Of a stretch of DNA of 64,000 nt, positions 18,466-27,199 are shown in pieces. Each line of letters begins with the position of its first letter. Positions within the stretch are counted from its first letter, which is position 1. The stretch lies in NCBI RefSeq assembly GCF_900102135.1, contig NZ_FMVJ01000016.1, positions 40,116 through 104,115 on the forward strand, written 5' to 3'. Below the pieces are notes generated by a model. The model saw only the letters and a program-made list of their open reading frames with translations. It made no database searches and was not told the origin of the DNA. This DNA comes from Microvirga guangxiensis. GTDB taxonomy: Bacteria > Pseudomonadota > Alphaproteobacteria > Rhizobiales > Beijerinckiaceae. A program made the position numbers and the translations under genes.

Positions 18466-20061
18466 TTAGTTCTTCTTGGCTTGTGCCACACTGTTGGTGT
18501 CGAAGGACGGGCCGATGATGAAGCCATCGACGTTCTTGCGCTGAGCTGCGACTTCGATTTCCTGCAGGTAGATGATGAACGGGCCATCGTCCATAACAGC
18601 CTGCTGCAGTTCCTTGTACATGGCGGCGCGCTTCTCGGCATCCTTCTCGAGAACCGCAGCGCGGGTCTTGGCCGTGAGCGGGCCCGGATCCCATGCGTTA
18701 CGCCAGGCAAGAGGCTTTGCCTTCGCGTTGTCCGAGTTGTCGTCGTTCGCAGCGAACGTGTCGGCGTTGGTGTTCGGGTCCTGATAGTCTGCACCCCAGC
18801 GGCCGATATAGATATCGTGCTGGCGGGCGCGGTACTTGGTCAGGGTCTGCTTGCCGTCGCCCGGAATGATCTCGAGCTTCACGCCTGCCTGAGCAAAGGT
18901 GTTCTGGATGGCCTGCGCCGTGCCGGTGACGTCAGCGGTGGAACGCGTGTCCATGGTTACGGTGAAGCCGTCCTTCAGGCCGGCCTGCGCGAGCAGTTCC
19001 TTCGCCTTGGCGACATCGAGCTTGTAGGGATTGTCGTTCACCGCACCCAGGAAGCCGTTCGGCAGGAAGGCCTGATGGACGGTGCCCTTGTGCTTCATGA
19101 TCGTGTCGGCGATGGCCGCGTAATCCACGAGATACTTGAGCGCCTTGCGAACTTCGGGCTTCGCCAGGTTCGGGTTCTTCTGGTTCAGGCCGAGATACCA
19201 GAGGCCGCCCTTCGGGCCGGAATCGACCTTGATGTCCGGGTTCTTCGAAAGGGCTTCGATCTCTTCCGGGTTCAGGTTGCGTGCGATGTCCACATCGCCC
19301 TTCTCAAGCATCAGGCGCTGCGTAGCCGTTTCCTTGATGTGGCGATAGATGACGCGGGCAAGCGGCGCCTTCTTGTCGTAGTTCGGATTGCGCTCCAGCA
19401 CGACGACTTCGTTCGCCTTCCAGTCGCGGATCGAGAAGGGACCGGAACCGGCATACTTGGTCTTCAGCCAGTTGTAGCCCATGTCGCCGTCTTTCTCGTT
19501 CTGCATGACGAGCTTCTTGTCGACGACCGACGCGACGCTGGAGGTCATGCAGTACAGGACGAAGGTCGGCGCATAGGCCTTGTCGAGCTCCATGGTGAAC
19601 TCGTAAGGGCCGGTCTGCTTGATCTTGTCCTTCACGTTGTCCTTCGTGAAGCCGAACTGGCCGAGGATGAAGGCCGGCGACTTGTCGAGGATCACGGCGC
19701 GCTGGAGCGAGTACACGGCGTCCTCGGCCGTCAGCGGGTTGCCGGAGGCGAATTTCTTGCCCTGGCGGATCTTGAACGTGAAAGTCTTGCCGTCGGGAGA
19801 GACCGTCCAGGATTCGGCGACCTCGCCATAGAGCTTGGACACGTCCTTGTAATCGTAGGCGATCAAGCGCTCATAGGTGTTGCCCAGAAGCTCGGAAGCC
19901 GTGAACTCGAAGACCTCGGCAGGATCGAGCGTGATGATGTCGTCCATCTGCCAGGCCTGGACCAGGGTGTCCGGAGGCGTTGCTGCCTTAACGGCAGAAA
20001 ACGAGGTTGCCATGGTGGCGACCATCGCGGCGGATAGGAGGAATTTCGGAAGTCGTTTCAT
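18466..20061 (-). CDS. Peptide ABC transporter substrate-binding protein (SBP family 5)
   Basis: Periplasmic binding protein of 531 residues, first gene of the dpp-like operon. The signal peptide runs from 'MKRLPKFLLSAAMVATMA' to an Ala-x-Ala site near residue 27. The mature part opens 'DTLVQAWQMDDIITLDPAEV' and contains 'WTVSPDGKTFTFKIRQGKKF', both typical of family 5 dipeptide/oligopeptide/nickel binding proteins. The operon ends in an M19 dipeptidase, so a dipeptide substrate is the best inference. The start at 20061 is preceded by AAGGGAACTGGCCT. A longer frame to 20169 has no homology. Confidence 0.9.
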   Translation of the reverse strand: MKRLPKFLLSAAMVATMATSFSAVKAATPPDTLVQAWQMDDIITLDPAEVFEFTASELLGNTYERLIAYDYKDVSKLYGEVAESWTVSPDGKTFTFKIRQGKKFASGNPLTAEDAVYSLQRAVILDKSPAFILGQFGFTKDNVKDKIKQTGPYEFTMELDKAYAPTFVLYCMTSSVASVVDKKLVMQNEKDGDMGYNWLKTKYAGSGPFSIRDWKANEVVVLERNPNYDKKAPLARVIYRHIKETATQRLMLEKGDVDIARNLNPEEIEALSKNPDIKVDSGPKGGLWYLGLNQKNPNLAKPEVRKALKYLVDYAAIADTIMKHKGTVHQAFLPNGFLGAVNDNPYKLDVAKAKELLAQAGLKDGFTVTMDTRSTADVTGTAQAIQNTFAQAGVKLEIIPGDGKQTLTKYRARQHDIYIGRWGADYQDPNTNADTFAANDDNSDNAKAKPLAWRNAWDPGPLTAKTRAAVLEKDAEKRAAMYKELQQAVMDDGPFIIYLQEIEVAAQRKNVDGFIIGPSFDTNSVAQAKKN

Positions 20062-20269
20062 AGGCCAGTTCCCTTGTGGCGCCGGCTGCGCCCTTTTTAA
20101 GCCAAGCGTATGAATGCAAATCACATTGGCTCTGTCGAGTCTAGCAACTGGTTTTAAACTGGCAAACATTGCGCAATGTGCTTAATCCTCGCGCAGCCTT
20201 GTTACGCCTTTGCCTTGGTGGGTGACCTGTGGCAAAGGCTTGCAGATCTTGAAACCCGGGTGAAACACA

Positions 20270-21670
20270 GTGTCCGAAGAAGCCAAGAAGTCCGGTGCCA
20301 ACACCATGTGGGGAGGGCGTTTCTCGTCCTCGCCGAGCGCGCTCATGGAGGCGATCAACGCTTCCATCGATTTCGACCAGCGCCTCTACGCCCAGGACAT
20401 CCAGGGCTCCATCGCCCACAGCGCCATGCTCGCCAAGCAGGGCATCATCGCCGAGAGCGACCGCGATGCGATCCATCAGGGATTGCAGCGGGTGCTGGGC
20501 GAGATCGAATCCGGGGGCTTCACCTATTCCAAGGCTCTGGAAGACATTCACATGAATGTGGAGAGTCGCCTTCGGGAGATCGTGGGCGATCCCGCGGCGC
20601 GCCTGCATACGGCCCGCAGCCGCAACGATCAGGTCGCCGTCGACATCCGCCTGTGGATGCGCGATGCCCATGACCGGACGGACGAGCAGCTCACCCGTCT
20701 CATCAAGGCGCTGCTTGCAAAAGCCGAGAAGAACGTGGCGACCGTCATGCCCGGCTTCACCCATCTGCAGAGCGCCCAGCCGGTGACCTTCGGCCATCAC
20801 CTTATGGCCTATGTGGAGATGTTCGGCCGCGACCGCAGCCGCATCCGCGATTCCCGCAAGCGCCTCAATGAATGCCCGCTCGGCGCGGGCGCCCTTGCCG
20901 GCACGTCCTTCCCCATCGACAGGCACATGACGGCGAAGGCGCTGGGCTTCGACGGCCCCACGCGCAACTCCCTCGATTCAGTCTCGGATCGCGACAGCCT
21001 GCTGGAATTCATGTCGGCAGCGTCGATCTGCGCCGTGCACCTGTCGCGGCTCGCCGAAGAGATCATCATCTGGATGTCGGCGCCCTTCGGCTTCGTGAAG
21101 CTTCCCGACCGCTGGACCACCGGCTCCAGCATGATGCCGCAGAAGCGCAACCCCGACGCGGCGGAGCTGGTGCGCGGCAAGTCCGGCCGCATATTCGGCT
21201 CGCTGATGGCCGTGCTGACCATGATGAAGGGGCTCCCGCTGACCTATTCGAAGGACATGCAGGAGGACAAGGAGCAGGTCTTCGATGCAGCCGACAGCAT
21301 CGAGATCGTGCTCGCCGCCATGACCGGCATGATCGAGGATCTCGAGCCCGTGCCGGAGCGCATGGCGGCGGTGGCCGGAGCCGGTTTCTCCACGGCCACC
21401 GACCTCGCCGACTGGCTCGTGCGCGATCTCGGGATCCCGTTCCGCGATGCGCATCATGTGACGGGCCGCATCGTTTCCGAGGCCGAGCAGCGCGGCTGCA
21501 CTCTGGAAGAGCTGCCGCTGGAAATCATGCAGGGCGTGGAGCCCCGCATTCACAAGGGCATCTTCGATGTGCTGAGCGTCGAGAACTCCGTCCGCTCCCG
21601 TACGAGCTTCGGCGGAACTTCACCGGTGCGTGTGGCCGAGCAGGTTGCCTGGTGGAAGACGCAGGCCTGA
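20270..21670 (+). CDS. argH: Argininosuccinate lyase
   Basis: Last step of arginine synthesis: splits argininosuccinate into arginine and fumarate. The 466-residue protein carries '[11 protein letters not shown]' (starting at residue 113), the fumarase/aspartase superfamily signature '[11 protein letters not shown]' (285-295) and '[11 protein letters not shown]' near the C-terminus. The start is a GTG at 20270 ('[18 protein letters not shown]'); the 'MWGGRF' segment is where the family alignment normally begins. It is divergent from the peptide-importer operon across 208 bases and converges with a methyltransferase gene only 3 bases away. In many Rhizobiales argH is followed by a small lipoprotein gene and lysA; neither is present here. 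Confidence 0.97.
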   Translation: MSEEAKKSGANTMWGGRFSSSPSALMEAINASIDFDQRLYAQDIQGSIAHSAMLAKQGIIAESDRDAIHQGLQRVLGEIESGGFTYSKALEDIHMNVESRLREIVGDPAARLHTARSRNDQVAVDIRLWMRDAHDRTDEQLTRLIKALLAKAEKNVATVMPGFTHLQSAQPVTFGHHLMAYVEMFGRDRSRIRDSRKRLNECPLGAGALAGTSFPIDRHMTAKALGFDGPTRNSLDSVSDRDSLLEFMSAASICAVHLSRLAEEIIIWMSAPFGFVKLPDRWTTGSSMMPQKRNPDAAELVRGKSGRIFGSLMAVLTMMKGLPLTYSKDMQEDKEQVFDAADSIEIVLAAMTGMIEDLEPVPERMAAVAGAGFSTATDLADWLVRDLGIPFRDAHHVTGRIVSEAEQRGCTLEELPLEIMQGVEPRIHKGIFDVLSVENSVRSRTSFGGTSPVRVAEQVAWWKTQA

Positions 21671-21673
21671 CGC

Positions 21674-22474
21674 TCAAGGCTTGCTGCCTCTGACGGCCCA
21701 GGCGCGGGCTGTCAGAGGAATGCTGCCATCCGGTTGCGTGGGAAGCGTCTCGCGCAGCCTCTCCCTGAGATGGGCGCGCTCCTCCTCGCTCAGGGACATG
21801 CAATAGGCCGGCGCCGGCGACTGGCCTGCGAGGAACGGCGTCCAGTAATCGTCGAAATCGCGGAAAACGGTGGGCACGTCGATGGCGCGGACATCGGTAT
21901 TCCTCAAGCCCACTTTCTCCAGAAGCGTTTGAAGCGGTTCCGGCTGGCAGAACGAGGCATGCCAGCTGTCCTGCAACTCCCGGGCATAGGGGTTCAGCTC
22001 GGCTGCTGCGTCCCAGAACCGGCGCATCATCTCCATCTTGCCGGTATAGTCCCAGACATAGAGCGCCACCTCGCCACCGGAGCGAGCCACGCGCGCCATC
22101 TCGGCCGCTGCCTTCTCCTTGTCGGGCACGAAGTTCAGCATGAGGCCGGAGACCACCCGATCGAACTCGTCGGCCGTGAAGGGCAGATCCTGCGCATCGG
22201 CCTCCTGAAGTTCGGCGGCGGTGCCGCTCAACCGTTGGCGCGCCACCTCGAGAAAGCCCCCCGACGCGTCGATCCCGGCAAGCCTCTCAGGGATGCATTG
22301 CTCGGCAATCGCCTGGGTGAGCATGCCGGTGCCGCAGCCTACGTCGAGCCAGTCGAGGCCCGGGGGAGCGCCGAGCCAGGGGATGAACTCCCGGGCGACC
22401 AGCCGGCTCCAGCGCCCGACATAGGATTCGTAGATTTCGCCGCTGCTCCAGCGGGGCTGCACAATCCAGGCCAT
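21674..22474 (-). CDS. Class I SAM-dependent methyltransferase
   Basis: 266-residue cytoplasmic methyltransferase with motif I 'LDWLDVGCGTGMLTQAI' near residue 45, an acidic motif II ('GIDASGGFLEVA'), and 'GLMLNFVPDKEKAAAEMARV', resembling the UbiE/COQ5-type and Methyltransf_11 group. The substrate cannot be told. The N-terminal segment 'GEIYESYVGRWSRLVAREF' is common in a family of small-molecule methyltransferases in Rhizobiales. I chose the ATG at 22474. It converges with argH with no room for a terminator between. Confidence 0.86.
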   Translation of the reverse strand: MAWIVQPRWSSGEIYESYVGRWSRLVAREFIPWLGAPPGLDWLDVGCGTGMLTQAIAEQCIPERLAGIDASGGFLEVARQRLSGTAAELQEADAQDLPFTADEFDRVVSGLMLNFVPDKEKAAAEMARVARSGGEVALYVWDYTGKMEMMRRFWDAAAELNPYARELQDSWHASFCQPEPLQTLLEKVGLRNTDVRAIDVPTVFRDFDDYWTPFLAGQSPAPAYCMSLSEEERAHLRERLRETLPTQPDGSIPLTARAWAVRGSKP

Positions 22475-22530
22475 TGCGTCGCTCCTGTCGGGCTGCGGCC
22501 CGATCATAAGACGGAATGGGCTGTGAACGA

Positions 22531-22560
22531 CTTGATCTTGCGGGGTAGCGCCGACCATTT
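22531..22560 (+). promoter_or_regulatory. Possible heat-shock (RpoH-type) promoter upstream of the hsp20 gene
   Basis: CTTGAT, an 18-base gap, then CCATTT loosely matches the RpoH pattern (CTTGAA ... CCCCAT-like). It lies about 160 bases before the Hsp20 start codon in a 245-base intergenic region. The match is weak and the distance long; no ROSE-type thermometer was evident. Confidence 0.2.
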
Positions 22561-22719
22561 ACCCTTCCGGCGCTCTCCTCGGTAAGGCTTCGGCCAGGGT
22601 CTTGATCCCCTCGGGAACCATATCCATATTGCTGATAGCGGCTTTGAAACAAGGCTGCGTGGGTGCCGCATGAGCGGGCTCACATTTAACCGAAGTGCCT
22701 CTAACCTTGGGCTTCGAAC

Positions 22720-23154
22720 ATGTCGCGTCAGTCGCCGTTTGGGCATCCGTTTCTGTTAGGCTTCGATGAGATCGAGCAGGCGCTCGACCGAGTCGCAAAA
22801 GCAGCAGGGGACGGTTATCCTCCCTACAACATCGAGCGTCTGCCTCGCACCGAGCACGCTCCCGAGCGTCTGCGCATCACCCTGGCTGTCGCTGGTTTTA
22901 CCCAGGATCAGCTCGAGGTGACCCTGGAAGAGAGTCAGCTCGTCATCCGGGGGCGTCAGTCCGACGACAAGACCAGGCACTTCCTTCATCGCGGCATTGC
23001 CGCCCGTCAGTTTCAGCGCACCTTCCTCCTCGTCGACGGCATGGAGGTGATGGGCGCGGACCTGTCCAATGGCCTGTTGTCGATCGACCTCGTCCGGCCC
23101 GAGCCGGAACGGGTCATCCGCAAGATCAACATCAGCGCTTCGGACAAGGTTTGA
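22720..23154 (+). CDS. Hsp20/alpha-crystallin family small heat-shock protein
   Basis: Cytoplasmic ATP-independent holdase that binds unfolding proteins. The 144-residue protein has a short N-terminal arm ('LLGFDEIEQALDRVAKAA'), the central alpha-crystallin domain (about 40-130: 'LRITLAVAGFTQDQLEVTLE', 'LVIRGRQ', 'GIAARQFQRTFLL') and the C-terminal I-x-I motif in 'KINIS' that links dimers. It resembles IbpA-type proteins. It forms a pair with the DUF1150 gene 27 bases downstream, an arrangement repeatedly seen in Rhizobiales. A candidate RpoH site is noted upstream. Confidence 0.93.
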   Translation: MSRQSPFGHPFLLGFDEIEQALDRVAKAAGDGYPPYNIERLPRTEHAPERLRITLAVAGFTQDQLEVTLEESQLVIRGRQSDDKTRHFLHRGIAARQFQRTFLLVDGMEVMGADLSNGLLSIDLVRPEPERVIRKINISASDKV

Positions 23155-23181
23155 CGGGAGCATCCGCATAAGGAGATGGCC

Positions 23182-23448
23182 ATGAACCACAACACCAATC
23201 ATCCTGCCGGTCGGCCTCTGGGTGTGGCTGAACTGGCCAATCTGGGCCTCGGCGAAATGGCCTATGTGAAGCCCCTGCGCTCCGACGATGTGGCGCGGCT
23301 CTTCCCGCAGGCTCCCAAGCTGCAGCCCGGAATGGATCTTTATGCCCTTCTCTCCGCCAGTGGCGAACCCATCGTGCTCACCGACAGCCGCGATGCTGCG
23401 GTTGCCAATGCCTGGGCGCATGACCTGACGACGGTGAGCCTGCATTAA
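23182..23448 (+). CDS. DUF1150 family protein
   Basis: Small cytoplasmic protein of 88 residues and unknown function. It is recognised by 'LGVAELANLGLGEMAYVKPL', 'YALLSASGEPIVLTDSRDAA' and the Asn-Ala-Trp near the C-terminus. DUF1150 genes usually lie next to an Hsp20 gene in alphaproteobacteria, as here, suggesting a role in protein quality control. The ATG at 23182 has AGGAG (23171-23175) at a good 6-base distance; the ATG at 23176 touches that site and is less likely. Confidence 0.88.
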   Translation: MNHNTNHPAGRPLGVAELANLGLGEMAYVKPLRSDDVARLFPQAPKLQPGMDLYALLSASGEPIVLTDSRDAAVANAWAHDLTTVSLH

Positions 23449-23465
23449 GGCTCACCCCTCTGCTT

Positions 23466-24227
23466 TCACGCAATCGCCTCGATAACCGCGATCAGCCGTT
23501 GCAGGTCCTCGTCTCGGGAGAGGCGGTGATCGCCATCCTTGATGAGGGTCAGCGAAACGCTGTCGCCCGGCAGGTGCTCCACCAGTTCGAGCGCGTGGTT
23601 CCACGGCACGTCCGGGTCTTCCATGCCCTGCAGGATATGAACGGGGCAGCCGGTCCGGATCGGCTTGCCGAGCAGAAGATGCCGGCGCCCGTCCTCGATC
23701 AGCTTCCTGGTGATCGGGTAGGGATCCTCCGAATAGGCGGACGGGCGGTAATACACGCCCGTCTCCTCCACCAACCGCCGGAGATCCTCCGGGAAACGGT
23801 CCCACATCAGCCTTTCCGTCATGTCTGTGGCGGGTGCGATCAGGACGATGCCGGCAGGCGCAAGGGCAGGGCGCTTTTCCATCAGGTGGCGCGCGGCCAG
23901 AAGGGAGATCCAGCCTCCCATGGAGGATCCCACGAGAATGGGCCGCTCCGTGAGACAACGCTCCATGACGGCAAGCGCCTCTTCCAGCCAGCGAGAGATG
24001 GTGCCCTGCTCGAAGTCGCCGCCCGATTCGCCGTGGCCGCTGTAATCGAAACGCAGGCAGGCGCGGCCCCGGGTCTCTGCCCAGGAATCGATGGCTGTCG
24101 CCTTCGTGGCCCGCATGTCGGACTTGAAGCCGCCGATCCACACCACCGGCGGGCCTTTGCCCTCCCGGTTGATCACCGCGATGTGGCGCTCGTCGAAACC
24201 TGTTCCGACTGTGACGCTTTGCTGCAT
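23466..24227 (-). CDS. Alpha/beta hydrolase
   Basis: 253-residue cytoplasmic hydrolase of unknown substrate. The fold is evident from 'CLRFDYSGHGESGGDFEQGT', the nucleophile elbow 'VGSSMGG' with Ser-102, the acidic residue in 'LQGMEDPDVPW', and the catalytic His in 'KDGDHRLSRDEDL' near the C-terminus. This layout matches the small ABHD10/BAAT-like group of esterases or thioesterases common in alphaproteobacteria. The ATG at 24227 is the best start. It overlaps, on the opposite strand, a possible ATG of the glycosyltransferase gene. Confidence 0.87.
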   Translation of the reverse strand: MQQSVTVGTGFDERHIAVINREGKGPPVVWIGGFKSDMRATKATAIDSWAETRGRACLRFDYSGHGESGGDFEQGTISRWLEEALAVMERCLTERPILVGSSMGGWISLLAARHLMEKRPALAPAGIVLIAPATDMTERLMWDRFPEDLRRLVEETGVYYRPSAYSEDPYPITRKLIEDGRRHLLLGKPIRTGCPVHILQGMEDPDVPWNHALELVEHLPGDSVSLTLIKDGDHRLSRDEDLQRLIAVIEAIA

Positions 24228-24306
24228 GGTTAACCTGTCCTCAACCGCTTTGAAGCAAGGGTTTATAGCGATTCTGTCATTTCCATTTGAGAAGGCTCTT
24301 ACATCG

Positions 24307-25551
24307 GTGAGTTTTTCAGCGCGACCCGGCGGAGGAGCATCTTTCCCGTCATCCCACACTCATCCGCTCGCAGGGCGGACGATCCTGCAGATCGTTCCCG
24401 AGCTTGAAGCGGGTGGGGCGGAGCGTACCACCGTGGATATCGCCGAGGGGCTGGTGAATGCGGGCGCCCGGGCTCTGGTTGCCACCGAAGGCGGGAGGCT
24501 CGTGGGTGAGCTCCAGGCCAAGGGCGGAATCTGGGTTCCCTTCCCGGCGGCGACGAAGAACCCCTTCTCCATGGTTCTCAATGTGCGCAGGCTCGCCCGA
24601 ATCTGCCACAAGGAGCAGGTGTCGCTGATCCATGCCCGCTCCCGTGCGCCTGCCTGGGTGGGCTTGGGTGCCGCGCGCAGCCTCGGCATCCCCTTCGTGA
24701 CCACCTATCACGGCAGCTATGCCGGCCGCTCTTCGGTGAAGGTTCTTTATAACTCGGTCATGGCCCGGGGCGACGTGGTCATCGCCAATTCGCAATATAC
24801 GAGCAACCTGATCCGCTCCCATTACCCTCAATCCGCCGACCGGATCGGGGTGATCTACAGGGGCACGGATTTCCTGAAATTCGCCCCCGCCGCCGTGGCG
24901 CCGGAGCGAATCGAGGCCTTGCGCAAATCCTGGGGCGTGGCGCCCCATGAGCGCGTCGTGCTCCTCGCGGCCCGGCTTACGGGTTGGAAGGGGCAGAAGG
25001 TTCTCATCGAAGCGGCAGCCCGCCTGCGCGATGCCGGGATGAGCGATGTGGCTTACATCCTGGCGGGCGATCCGCAGGGACGGGATTCCTACGTGAAGGA
25101 AATCGAAAGTCTGATCGAAGCCAAGAAGCTGAAAGGCATCGTGCGCCGGGTCGGTCACTGCACGGACATGCCTGCGGCCTTCCTGGCGGCGGCGGTGGTC
25201 ACGGTGCCCTCGACGGAGCCGGAGGCCTTCGGCCGCTCGGCCGTGGAGGCTCAGGCCATGGGAACGCCCGTGGTGGTGTCCGATCTCGGAGCCGTACCGG
25301 AGACGGTTCTGGCCCCTCCCGCCGTTCCGCCGCAGGAGCGGACGGGCTGGCGGGTGCCCGCGGGCGACGCGGAGGCTCTCGCCGAGGCTGTCGGGGAGGC
25401 CCTGAACCTGGGCGCCAGCGCCAGAATCGCCTTGAGCACCCGGGCGAGGGCCCATGTGGAGCGCCACTTTTCCCTCGAACGTATGGTTTCGAGCACGCTC
25501 AATGTGTATTCCGCCCTTCTGGATAGCTGGTCAGCCCACAGAACAAGTTGA
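24307..25551 (+). CDS. Glycosyltransferase family 4 protein
   Basis: Cytoplasmic or membrane-associated retaining glycosyltransferase with the GT-B fold; likely acts on a cell-surface polysaccharide. Evidence: the N-terminal domain opens 'ILQIVPELEAGGAERTTVDI', the C-terminal domain starts near 'GVAPHERVVLLAARLTGWKG', and the donor-site motif is 'PSTEPEAFGRSAVEAQAMG' with the E-x7-E pattern. The start is uncertain. The GTG at 24307 gives 414 residues and a 79-base gap to the divergent hydrolase gene. An in-frame ATG at 24226 would overlap that gene's own start codon, leaving no room for promoters. It is not in a polysaccharide operon here. Confidence 0.87.
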   Translation: MSFSARPGGGASFPSSHTHPLAGRTILQIVPELEAGGAERTTVDIAEGLVNAGARALVATEGGRLVGELQAKGGIWVPFPAATKNPFSMVLNVRRLARICHKEQVSLIHARSRAPAWVGLGAARSLGIPFVTTYHGSYAGRSSVKVLYNSVMARGDVVIANSQYTSNLIRSHYPQSADRIGVIYRGTDFLKFAPAAVAPERIEALRKSWGVAPHERVVLLAARLTGWKGQKVLIEAAARLRDAGMSDVAYILAGDPQGRDSYVKEIESLIEAKKLKGIVRRVGHCTDMPAAFLAAAVVTVPSTEPEAFGRSAVEAQAMGTPVVVSDLGAVPETVLAPPAVPPQERTGWRVPAGDAEALAEAVGEALNLGASARIALSTRARAHVERHFSLERMVSSTLNVYSALLDSWSAHRTS

Positions 25552-25666
25552 CTTCCCGCGCTTTTGCGCGAAATGTCAGATCATTCTCGGCAATGTTGAG
25601 CATGCTGCAGAGGCTTCATGAAAAGTCTCCCGCTTCAACTGAGCCCTTAAACAGGAGATACGAGCC

Positions 25667-26209
25667 ATTCGCCGACCAATGAGACCTATGCCGGTGCCGC
25701 AGAAAGACGGACCGCGCGCAAACCGAGACATTCGCGGCGTCCGCGAAGTTCAGCTGATCGATGATACCGGACAGAACCGGGGCGTCATGGCCTTCTTCGA
25801 TGCCCTGCGCATCGCGGAAGATGCAGGCCTCGACCTGGTAGAAATCTCGCCGAACGCGACACCTCCGGTCTGCAAGATCCTCGATTACGGCAAATTCCGC
25901 TTCCTGGAACAGAAGAAGGCCGCCGAGGCGCGCAAGAAGCAGAAGACCGTCGAGGTCAAGGAAATCAAGCTGCGCCCGGGCATCGACGATCACGATTACG
26001 ACGTGAAGATGAAGGCCATGAAGGGCTTCTTCGAGGAAGGCAACAAGGTGAAGATCACCCTGCGCTTCCGCGGACGCGAAATGGCGCACCAGTCCCTCGG
26101 TCTGAAGGTTCTCGACCGGGTGAAGGCCGATGTGGGCGATATCGCCAAGGTCGAGATGGAGCCGAACTTCGAGGGCCGTCAGGTCGTCATGGTGCTGGCG
26201 CCCCGCTAA
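25667..26209 (+). CDS. infC: Translation initiation factor IF-3 (ATT start codon)
   Basis: Binds the 30S subunit, prevents premature 50S joining and proofreads start codons. The 180-residue protein has an N-domain ('[18 protein letters not shown]', '[20 protein letters not shown]'), a Lys-rich linker ('[19 protein letters not shown]') and a C-domain ('[14 protein letters not shown]', '[12 protein letters not shown]'). The best start is an ATT at 25667, nine bases after AGGAG (25653-25657). It gives Met-Arg-Arg-Pro, the usual rhizobial N-terminus. The first in-frame ATG at 25679 has no such ribosome site. A rare ATT/AUU start is known to let IF-3 limit its own synthesis. rpmI and rplT follow. 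Confidence 0.95.
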   Translation: MRRPMRPMPVPQKDGPRANRDIRGVREVQLIDDTGQNRGVMAFFDALRIAEDAGLDLVEISPNATPPVCKILDYGKFRFLEQKKAAEARKKQKTVEVKEIKLRPGIDDHDYDVKMKAMKGFFEEGNKVKITLRFRGREMAHQSLGLKVLDRVKADVGDIAKVEMEPNFEGRQVVMVLAPR

Positions 26210-26233
26210 AGGACTCCGCCTCAAGCAAGATTC

Positions 26234-26267
26234 ATGGCCGTCGGGGTTCCGGCGGCCATTGCTTTTT
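26234..26267 (+). terminator. Terminator or attenuator after infC
   Basis: Eleven-base-pair stem ATGGCCGTCGG/CCGGCGGCCAT (one G-T pair) with a GGTT loop, then TGCTTTTT. It is a strong rho-independent terminator shape lying 24 bases after the infC stop. Confidence 0.8.
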
Positions 26268-26298
26268 GAAGGACCTTCTGCCATAAGCCCCCCTTCAT

Positions 26299-26339
26299 CG
26301 AACCGCCCGGCTGTTAGGGCTGCCGTGGCGGTTCGTTTT
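26299..26339 (+). promoter_or_regulatory. Second hairpin in the infC-rpmI gap (candidate r-protein leader/attenuator)
   Basis: CGAACCGCC (26299-26307) pairs with GGCGGTTCG (26327-26335), enclosing a second helix CGGC/GCCG, and is followed directly by TTTTG. It lies 72 bases before the rpmI start codon. In other bacteria L20 or IF-3 control rpmI-rplT through leader structures, so an attenuator is a fair inference. Confidence 0.5.
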
Positions 26340-26410
26340 GCTCACAGTAGCAATGAATGGGCCGAGGAGCGGTGAAAGCTGCTCCGGAGGCCTGACCAAA
26401 GGAGAGCCAA

Positions 26411-26611
26411 ATGCCCAAGCTGAAGACGAAATCGGGCGCGAAGAAGCGCTTCAAGATCACTGGCACCGGCAAGGTCGTTTACGCCCAGGCCGGCAAGCGC
26501 CACGGGATGATCAAGCGGACCAACAAGCAGATCCGCAACCTGCGCGGCACCACGACGATGTTCGAGGGCGACGCCTACAACGTGAAGAAGTACTTCCTGC
26601 CGAACGGCTAA
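26411..26611 (+). CDS. rpmI: 50S ribosomal protein L35
   Basis: 66-residue basic ribosomal protein of the large subunit. The sequence '[18 protein letters not shown]' followed by '[16 protein letters not shown]' and the C-terminal '[11 protein letters not shown]' is the standard L35 pattern. A strong ribosome-binding site (AAAGGAGAG) lies 6-7 bases before the ATG. It is part of infC-rpmI-rplT, 201 bases after infC and 43 bases before rplT. Confidence 0.98.
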   Translation: MPKLKTKSGAKKRFKITGTGKVVYAQAGKRHGMIKRTNKQIRNLRGTTTMFEGDAYNVKKYFLPNG

Positions 26612-26654
26612 GGCGGTCTTCCCAACACATCCCGGATTTTGAAGGAGTTTTTCC

Positions 26655-27023
26655 ATGGCCCGCGTCAAACGGGGCGTTACCGCCCACGCCAAGCACAAGA
26701 AGGTTTTTAAGGCCGCCAAAGGTTTCTACGGCCGCCGCAAGAACACAATCCGCATCGCCAAGCAGGCGGTCGAGAAGAGCATGCAGTATGCTACTCGCGA
26801 TCGTCGCAACAAGAAGCGCACTTTCCGCGCTCTCTGGATCCAGCGTCTCAACGCTGCCGTGCGCATGCATGATATGACCTATTCCCGATTTATCGACGGT
26901 CTCGGCAAGGCTGGGATCGAGGTCGATCGCAAGGTCCTGTCCGAGCTGGCCATCCACGAGCCGGCAGCTTTCGCTGCCTATGTGGAGCGCGCCAAGGCTG
27001 CCCTGTCTCAGCAGGCCGCCTAA
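26655..27023 (+). CDS. rplT: 50S ribosomal protein L20
   Basis: 122-residue 23S-rRNA-binding assembly protein. It opens '[20 protein letters not shown]' with the long basic N-terminal helix and '[20 protein letters not shown]', and its globular C-domain has '[19 protein letters not shown]'. A good ribosome site (GAAGGAG) precedes it. In several bacteria L20 represses its own operon by binding a leader structure; the hairpins upstream of rpmI are candidates for that here. A stem-loop follows its stop. Confidence 0.98.
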   Translation: MARVKRGVTAHAKHKKVFKAAKGFYGRRKNTIRIAKQAVEKSMQYATRDRRNKKRTFRALWIQRLNAAVRMHDMTYSRFIDGLGKAGIEVDRKVLSELAIHEPAAFAAYVERAKAALSQQAA

Positions 27024-27040
27024 GCCGGATAGACTAGCTT

Positions 27041-27069
27041 CGGTGCGGCTGGCTCGTTCAGCCGCACCG
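27041..27069 (+). terminator. Stem-loop after rplT
   Basis: Perfect 11-base-pair stem CGGTGCGGCTG/CAGCCGCACCG with a 7-base loop, 17 bases after the rplT stop. No T-run follows (CCTTACTCCCCC), so it may be a 3'-end stabiliser or part of a pheST leader rather than a classical terminator. Confidence 0.5.
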
Positions 27070-27199
27070 CCTTACTCCCCCTTCTCCGAGACCATCCGCG
27101 CTGACGGCTGATCGCTGTCGGTTGCGACCACGCGGCTCGGACGACTTCACGGTTCCCGCGCCGCGCCACACTCAAGCGCTTGCATCTGGCAAGGGACCG

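Noticed and set aside
24226..24306. N-terminal extension of the glycosyltransferase from the ATG at 24226
   Set aside because: The extension has no family similarity and its start overlaps the divergent hydrolase start codon, leaving no promoter space. A GTG at 24307 is preferred, without certainty.
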